A stretch of DNA of 64,000 bases. Origin: Nectonema munidae. Lineage: Eukaryota; Nematomorpha; Nectonematoida; Nectonematidae. Of this stretch, positions 59,387 through 64,000 are shown piece after piece (positions within the stretch are counted from its first letter, which is position 1; the number at the start of each line of letters is the position of its first letter). The DNA is taken from assembly GCA_030549495.1 (NCBI GenBank), contig JAUIRK010000314.1:1-64000 (forward strand), written 5' to 3'. The notes beneath the pieces are model-generated. The model made no database searches, was not told the DNA's origin, and saw only the letters and a program-made list of their open reading frames with translations. A program made the position numbers and the translations under genes.

Positions 59387-60240
59387 GTAATGTTTATTTT
59401 TTTCCGACTAAAGTAAACAGTATAAATTATTTAGTATTTGAAGCTTAGTATGTTTATAGCTACTATTGGAGATAAAGGCTGTCAATTAATTTTAACTGTT
59501 TTTTCTTCAATTTTATTTAACATTTGCTAACTTTAAAGTTTAGTATTTGAAAAGGTTTACTTTAAAGATAGTTCGTCGTAATTTTTCCTATTAAATTTTA
59601 AATTGAATCGCATTTATATGATTTATTTTTTGGTAGAGTTGCTTTTTATGATTTAGCGGAGTTAATTTACAGCTAAGATTTTAATTGTATTTATCTCGAG
59701 CCTTCTCGGATTAACAGTGATATCGATGAAAACTATGTTGACGAAGACACTGGAAGATGACTAGAAGAGGTGATATAAATAACTAGAATCTAAATTCATA
59801 CGAACATAGTATGTATTTCAAAACTAGTTATAATGCTATGCAAATCATATAAAATTAAGGGAGGTATCTTAAAGTGGATTCTTTAATAGGTTTATCTGAT
59901 ATTTTAATCTAAATTGATTATGGTCTTGGTTGTTACCTCCATTATGGTACGCATATTTTAATGGAGAGACAACACTTTATAAAAAAGAATGGAAATAATT
60001 AACCTTTAATAATCTCTATTTTATATTTGTATTTAAGTGCTAAACCTCTATCTGATCAAGTTTAACCAAAAAATAATTTCACTAATTTCTAATATTTCTC
60101 CTGAAAGGAGAGGTTTGTAATTTATAGTTTATTTTAATGTTTTTAGGTGATAAACATTTAAAACCTATTCCTTCTTATGTAAACCTTGTGTTTTTGCCCC
60201 ATATCATTCGGCTTCTTACTCTACTCCTTAAACTTTTTAG
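59387..60240. other. Host intron 4 (about 0.85 kb)
   Basis: It begins GTAATG and ends CTTAAACTTTTTAG. A+T-rich with no repeat recognised. A stretch at 59736-59768 after AACAG could be mistaken for an exon but has stops in all compatible phases. Confidence 0.5.
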
Positions 60241-61068
60241 CGCTCATCTCTATCTCAGGAATTAAGATCAGTATTAGATGACGATAATGAAGATCATGTG
60301 ATTCGTAGAAACTCTCTTATTTCTGACAATGATTTTACTTACAATAAACAACTCACCCAAGATAATAAGATTTCGTCTTGTACTAGCATTGGAATTGGGG
60401 CTAGCACTGTCCCACGTGATTACCAAGAAATACAACAACACCGCCCAACCAATTCCAACACCTCTTCTGCGTCAAAATCTTGCTCATCCATGCTCACTTC
60501 TACTTGCTTCACATCACCTCCTTCTCATTCCTGCTCCGAAGAAGAGACGAGAATTGCGGATTTTTCTGTTGTGGAGAAGAATCCTATCCTTGCTCAAACT
60601 AATAAAAATGGACCATCTGTTAACTATACAGATTTTCAAAGATCTCATAATCACTTTTATCAACCTCGCTATCATCATTCAAATACAACTGCCTTTTCAA
60701 CTACTGGCAATAAGAATAGCAACAATAACCTGGCAACCCCTTCTGTATCATTTAGTCTTGATGATGAAGAAGGTGAACCTGCTGTGGAAGGAAGCACCCC
60801 ATATCAAAAAGAAATAAGCGATACTATACGGCCATCACCGTGCCATCCACCATCTCTTGATGCCGTGTTTGATGAAAGTAAAGCGCTTTATTCACATGAG
60901 TCTACACCAACAGAGCAAATCCTTTCTAGAAAGCTTCCTGCACCTACTACTTACAATAAGTCTATGAGATCAATTCACCATCGTCAAAATGTTAGTCTTA
61001 GAGCTTTTAATCATCTAAATTCAACCTTAAAGTCACTTTCACCCTGTGAAAATACTGCCAGCAATAAT
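60241..61068 (+). CDS. Host gene, putative exon 5 (large, Ser/Thr/Asn-rich)
   Basis: The acceptor CTTTTTAG precedes 60241 and the donor GTAAGC follows 61068. The segment is exactly 276 codons, phase 0 at both ends. The translation opens RSSLSQELRSVLDDDNEDHV and IRRNSLISDNDF. It then has a long low-complexity Ser/Thr/Asn/His/Gln region (many SS, PP, HH and NN pairs), an acidic patch (SLDDEEGEPAVEG), DTIRPSPCHPPSLDAVFDES, and ends NHLNSTLKSLSPCENTASNN. RRNSL resembles a basophilic-kinase site. There is no folded domain, signal peptide or membrane segment, which suggests a disordered regulatory or scaffold region of a larger protein. Clearly unlike the neighbouring transposon debris. Family not recognised. 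Confidence 0.7.
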
Positions 61069-61741
61069 GTAAGCATACATTCAATTATTTTTAAATTTGT
61101 CTCATTTTAACTTTGTCTGCTTTAAAACATTTTAAAATGTCTTATTTTTACGTGTAATCTTCATTTTATACTATGCAATGCATACTTTGATTATACTCGA
61201 CTAATCAAAGTGGCAAACCAATTTTCTTTTACGAGATTGTTTTTTGTGTATTGTGCTAGAAAGAATTGTCACCTTAAATTTCTATAGGATCTCAATTTTT
61301 GAGTTGAGACCACCTGGGATGATGACGAGAAATCATGTGATTTTAATTTAATGTTATTCATTTGATTATGATGATATTCAGTCTTGTTAATTTGTATGTG
61401 AACTCAAGACTACTTTTTTTCATAGAATTTTTTATGGGGGTAGCAATCTATGCTAGAAAATTTTATATAGTTCTAAAATTCAGTTTTTGATGCTGCGGAC
61501 CGCTGGTATATTTTTTTGCAATGACATTATGTATGTAGAAGCAAACTTAAATTCCAATAATGAAAATCTACATCTGTACCTTTGTGATAAAGTTTCAAAA
61601 TTTTTTATAAGCATTTTGTGCTGATCACTAAAAATAGTTTACTGACCAACGATTGGAAGTGTCGAAATGCCGCATCTATATAATAGCTTTGTTTAGGAAA
61701 TCGAGAAGTTTTGCTCAATTTACGAAAGACAATCTAGCCAG
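61069..61741. other. Host intron 5, A+T-rich
   Basis: It begins GTAAGC. No repeat or gene recognised. Confidence 0.4.
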
Positions 61742-61834
61742 AAGTTCGATTCTTTATCTACGTCAACATCATGTTCCTTCATTTCGCATCAAAGCTCCTC
61801 AATGCCCTTCTCATCTAATTACATACCTTTAGAG
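61742..61834 (+). CDS. Host gene, possible exon 6
   Basis: After an acceptor-like ATCTAGCCAG, the phase-0 frame reads KFDSLSTSTSCSFISHQSSS, then MPFSSNYIPLE (31 codons), matching the Ser-rich style of exon 5. The only donor in place is a weak GTTTTC at 61835. Without it the frame stays open to about 61952 and then stops, so this might instead be the last coding exon. Confidence 0.35.
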
Positions 61835-62712
61835 GTTTTCTTTTATACATTTAAATATTCCTCTAATTACTTTCTTAGGCTATATCTAACATTACAATCA
61901 CATTACTATAACATATTCCAAACCTTATTAATAGTACAAAAATTAGAATAAGACTTTATTTCGATCATAATGGTTTATTTTTTCTTTCCTTTAGTTGCTT
62001 TTAACACGCGGGTCATATCATAGGCGCGACAGTTGCTTTAATGTGTTTTGGGGGAGTATGGAAAAAGGATTTCTCCTCGCCATTCCCCATCAATGCTTCA
62101 GTCAAATTCTTCCCATTTGATTCAACCAGCTATTTTCACATTCTTCTTACATTTTTAAAAATTGGTATACTAATAGAATTTGTTGAGAATTTCAACTCTT
62201 TATTTTGGGCAGTTATTGAGATATGAGCCTGAAAATGGGGGCTAAACGGTCATTTTGCTAAAAATGGCAATAGTTAAAGTTAATATCAGCAACTGTTAGA
62301 GCTACAGAAATCAATTTAATATAGAGTGATCTACAACTTTTACTTTTGAAAATTTAATTTGCATCATCATCATCATCCATAGCCAACGGTCGTGCGTGCA
62401 CTTTGCTTGATTCAACTTTCAACTCATTATAATGACGTGTAAACCATTTTTCCTTTTTTCTAATGATTGGAAAGAGACTTTCACAATTTCCACTTGGTTG
62501 TATTATGTTGTTGTTGTTAGCTCCTAGATTGATTATACTATCTCTATATTTGTATAATCTATCAGTTCAAAACGAAGCTTTGTTTAAACTGAGAAAGTAT
62601 TTCCATAAAAGAAAGTACTCTCAGGGAAAAAGTGTACAATTTCGTTACACTTTCGCAGCAGCAGCGATAAACCAGTGTAATTTCAGCCACGCTAGATAAT
62701 ATATATATATAA
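61835..62712. other. No gene recognised
   Basis: A short CATCATCATCATCATCCATA at 62365 followed by a G+C-richer 'GCCAACGGTCGTGCGTGCAC' looks like a LINE 3' end with a small (ATC)n tail. The remainder is A+T-rich. Confidence 0.4.
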
Positions 62713-63065
62713 TCTCTAACCTGTATACTACAATGATTCATCTCTCACCTGTATACTACGATGTAATAATCTCCAAACTGTATACTACGATGTTTCATCT
62801 CCCACCTGTAACTACGATGATTCATCTCCAACCTGTATTCTACGATGATTAATCTCCAACCTGTATACTACAATGATTCATCTCCAACCTGTATACTACG
62901 ATGATTCATCTCCAACCTGTATACTACGATGGTTTCTATTACCTGTATACTACGATGGTTCATCTCCAACCTGTATACTGTGATGGTTGATCTCCAACCT
63001 GCCAGTTCATATTTTGCTAGATGTAAGATTTGATATACCTCATTCGGGGAGACGATGTTAAATAA
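62713..63065. repeat. 28-bp tandem array (about 10 units) plus flanking satellite unit
   Basis: TATACTACGATGATTCATCT followed by CCAACCTG repeats with a mainly 28-bp period from 62713 to about 63000, with units diverging by 1-5 bases and occasional shortening. It then runs into CAGTTCATATTTTGCTAGAT, GATATACCTCATTCGGGGAG and ATAAGTCATTACCTATAT, the reverse complement of the 118-bp unit at 50037-50420. The array is therefore an expansion of one module of that unit. Confidence 0.9.
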
Positions 63066-64000
63066 GTCATTACCTATATTTTTGCAAATTTTTAACGATA
63101 TTAAATAATATATTTGTCACATAAAAGCAGATTTTTGAAAAATAAAAATATATTTATTTGTAAAACCTAGCCTATGTTATCCATAAAGAGTATACCTTTC
63201 CAATTATACCCTTTTCATTCATAATTTTTCTTTAAATATTCACATCATGCTCCACTCAAAAGGTGGTCCGTTTTTTTTCTTCAAAAATTTAGACAAAATT
63301 TTTCGAAGTAAAGCCATTTATTAAAATTTTTAACCTTTGCAAAAATGAATTATTCTATGTAGCCAACGATAAGCTTTCTAATGATATATATATCATGAAA
63401 AAAAAATATTGAAAAACAGTTTAATTCTTCCTGCAAATCAAACAAGTAAAAATTTCCAAAAAATGGTAAAATTTGACTTTTACGCTTTTCTTACAAAAAC
63501 TAAAATTGAGATTCTAAAATTAAAATACGATGAAAAAGCAAAAAAAATTGTTTTTTTCTTTCAAAAAGTTTATTTTAAGTTATAACTCCTAAAATTGTCT
63601 AAAATATGAGCTTCATTCAATTGCACATTTGATAAAATCATAAAAAAGCATTTATCAATATTGAATAAAAAGGACAAATTTTATTTACAGTTCGAACAAA
63701 AAGCGAGGAGTGTTTTTTGCAAATAAAAACCTTACAACTTTCACATCTTCTTGTAGCTTTGTTAGACTTTGAAAACCAAAAATGTCAAGATGCTCTCTTT
63801 TTATTTCCTTGCTCACTGGGACCAGCTAGAGAATCTGAATAACCATAAAATGAAAGAAGACTTTTAATATTTTGTGGTAACTCAGAAAGGAAAGAACGAG
63901 TTTTCATGCTTCTGCTAAGGCAAGGGCAAGAAAAATTTTCAGCCATTTTTTTGCCTTTGGAGGAAGCTTGTGGACAGATATAATAATTCAATAGTACCCA
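63066..64000. other. A+T-rich DNA with a dispersed repeat
   Basis: 63080-63230 resembles 22850-23050. A 68-codon open frame on the minus strand at 63785-63991 has no recognised motif. Confidence 0.4.

Noticed and set aside
59736-59768. Extra exon between exons 4 and 5
   Set aside because: An AG and a GT border it, but stops occur in every phase compatible with the flanking exons, and exons 4 and 5 already join in phase.
60329-60817. 162-codon alternative plus-strand frame inside exon 5
   Set aside because: It overlaps the phase-consistent exon 5 frame and is Ile/Leu-rich, as expected from shifting that reading.
62713-63000. 28-bp repeats resembling a CRISPR array
   Set aside because: Units are contiguous without spacers, diverge from each other, and belong to a satellite family seen at 50 kb; the DNA is animal-type.

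Overview
The window looks like non-coding-rich chromosomal DNA from an invertebrate animal. It is strongly A+T-rich, has spliceosomal exon/intron boundaries, long microsatellites, and a dense mixture of LINEs and DNA transposons (pogo/Tigger, piggyBac, hAT, MULE, PIF1-helicase type). The mixture would suit an arthropod such as a copepod, or another A+T-rich invertebrate, but nothing seen here fixes the species. There is no operon, CRISPR array, rRNA or convincing functional tRNA.

Layout. 1-5.1 kb: a decayed minus-strand LINE of the R1/LOA/I group with zinc-knuckle ORF1, endonuclease, RT, RNase H and a C-terminal zinc motif. 5.4-5.95 kb: piggyBac fragment. 9.3-11.5 kb: a 5'-truncated CR1/Jockey-type LINE. 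11.8-18.4 kb: a second, better preserved CR1/Jockey-type LINE, split between ORF1 and ORF2 by a 3.5-kb TIR element that abuts TTAA on one side and carries two minisatellite arrays. 18.45-20.38 kb: a Tigger/pogo transposon whose transposase is broken only by a 2-bp insertion. 20.5-21.5 kb: FLYWCH/MULE relic. 26.5-29.1 kb: three piggyBac fragments, one hit by a hAT MITE with a perfect 8-bp target duplication. 29.7 kb: long (TATC)n. 34.4-39.1 kb: a composite repeat hit by two LINEs of the same type, each with a target duplication and a trinucleotide 3' tail. 39.8-43.4 kb: a 3.56-kb inverted repeat built from the same composite repeat. 45.2-46.7 kb: a PIF1-like helicase relic split by a short hAT element with a perfect duplication. 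47.7-50.4 kb: foldback MITE, hAT transposase relic and a 118-bp satellite-like array. 52-53.5 kb: PGBD3-like piggyBac relic. 55.4-57.3 kb: another composite repeat copy with a nested MITE. 62.7-63.1 kb: a 28-bp tandem array related to the array at 50 kb.

The most useful result is a probable host gene on the plus strand running through this repeat landscape. Five segments (32549-32627, 32738-32985, 44110-44296, 59298-59386, 60241-61068) have canonical splice borders, and all four junctions keep the reading frame. A possible sixth segment lies at 61742-61834. Together they would encode at least about 476 residues of a Ser/Thr/Asn-rich, apparently unstructured protein that I do not recognise. 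Its introns of about 11 and 15 kb hold most of the elements in the right half of the window.
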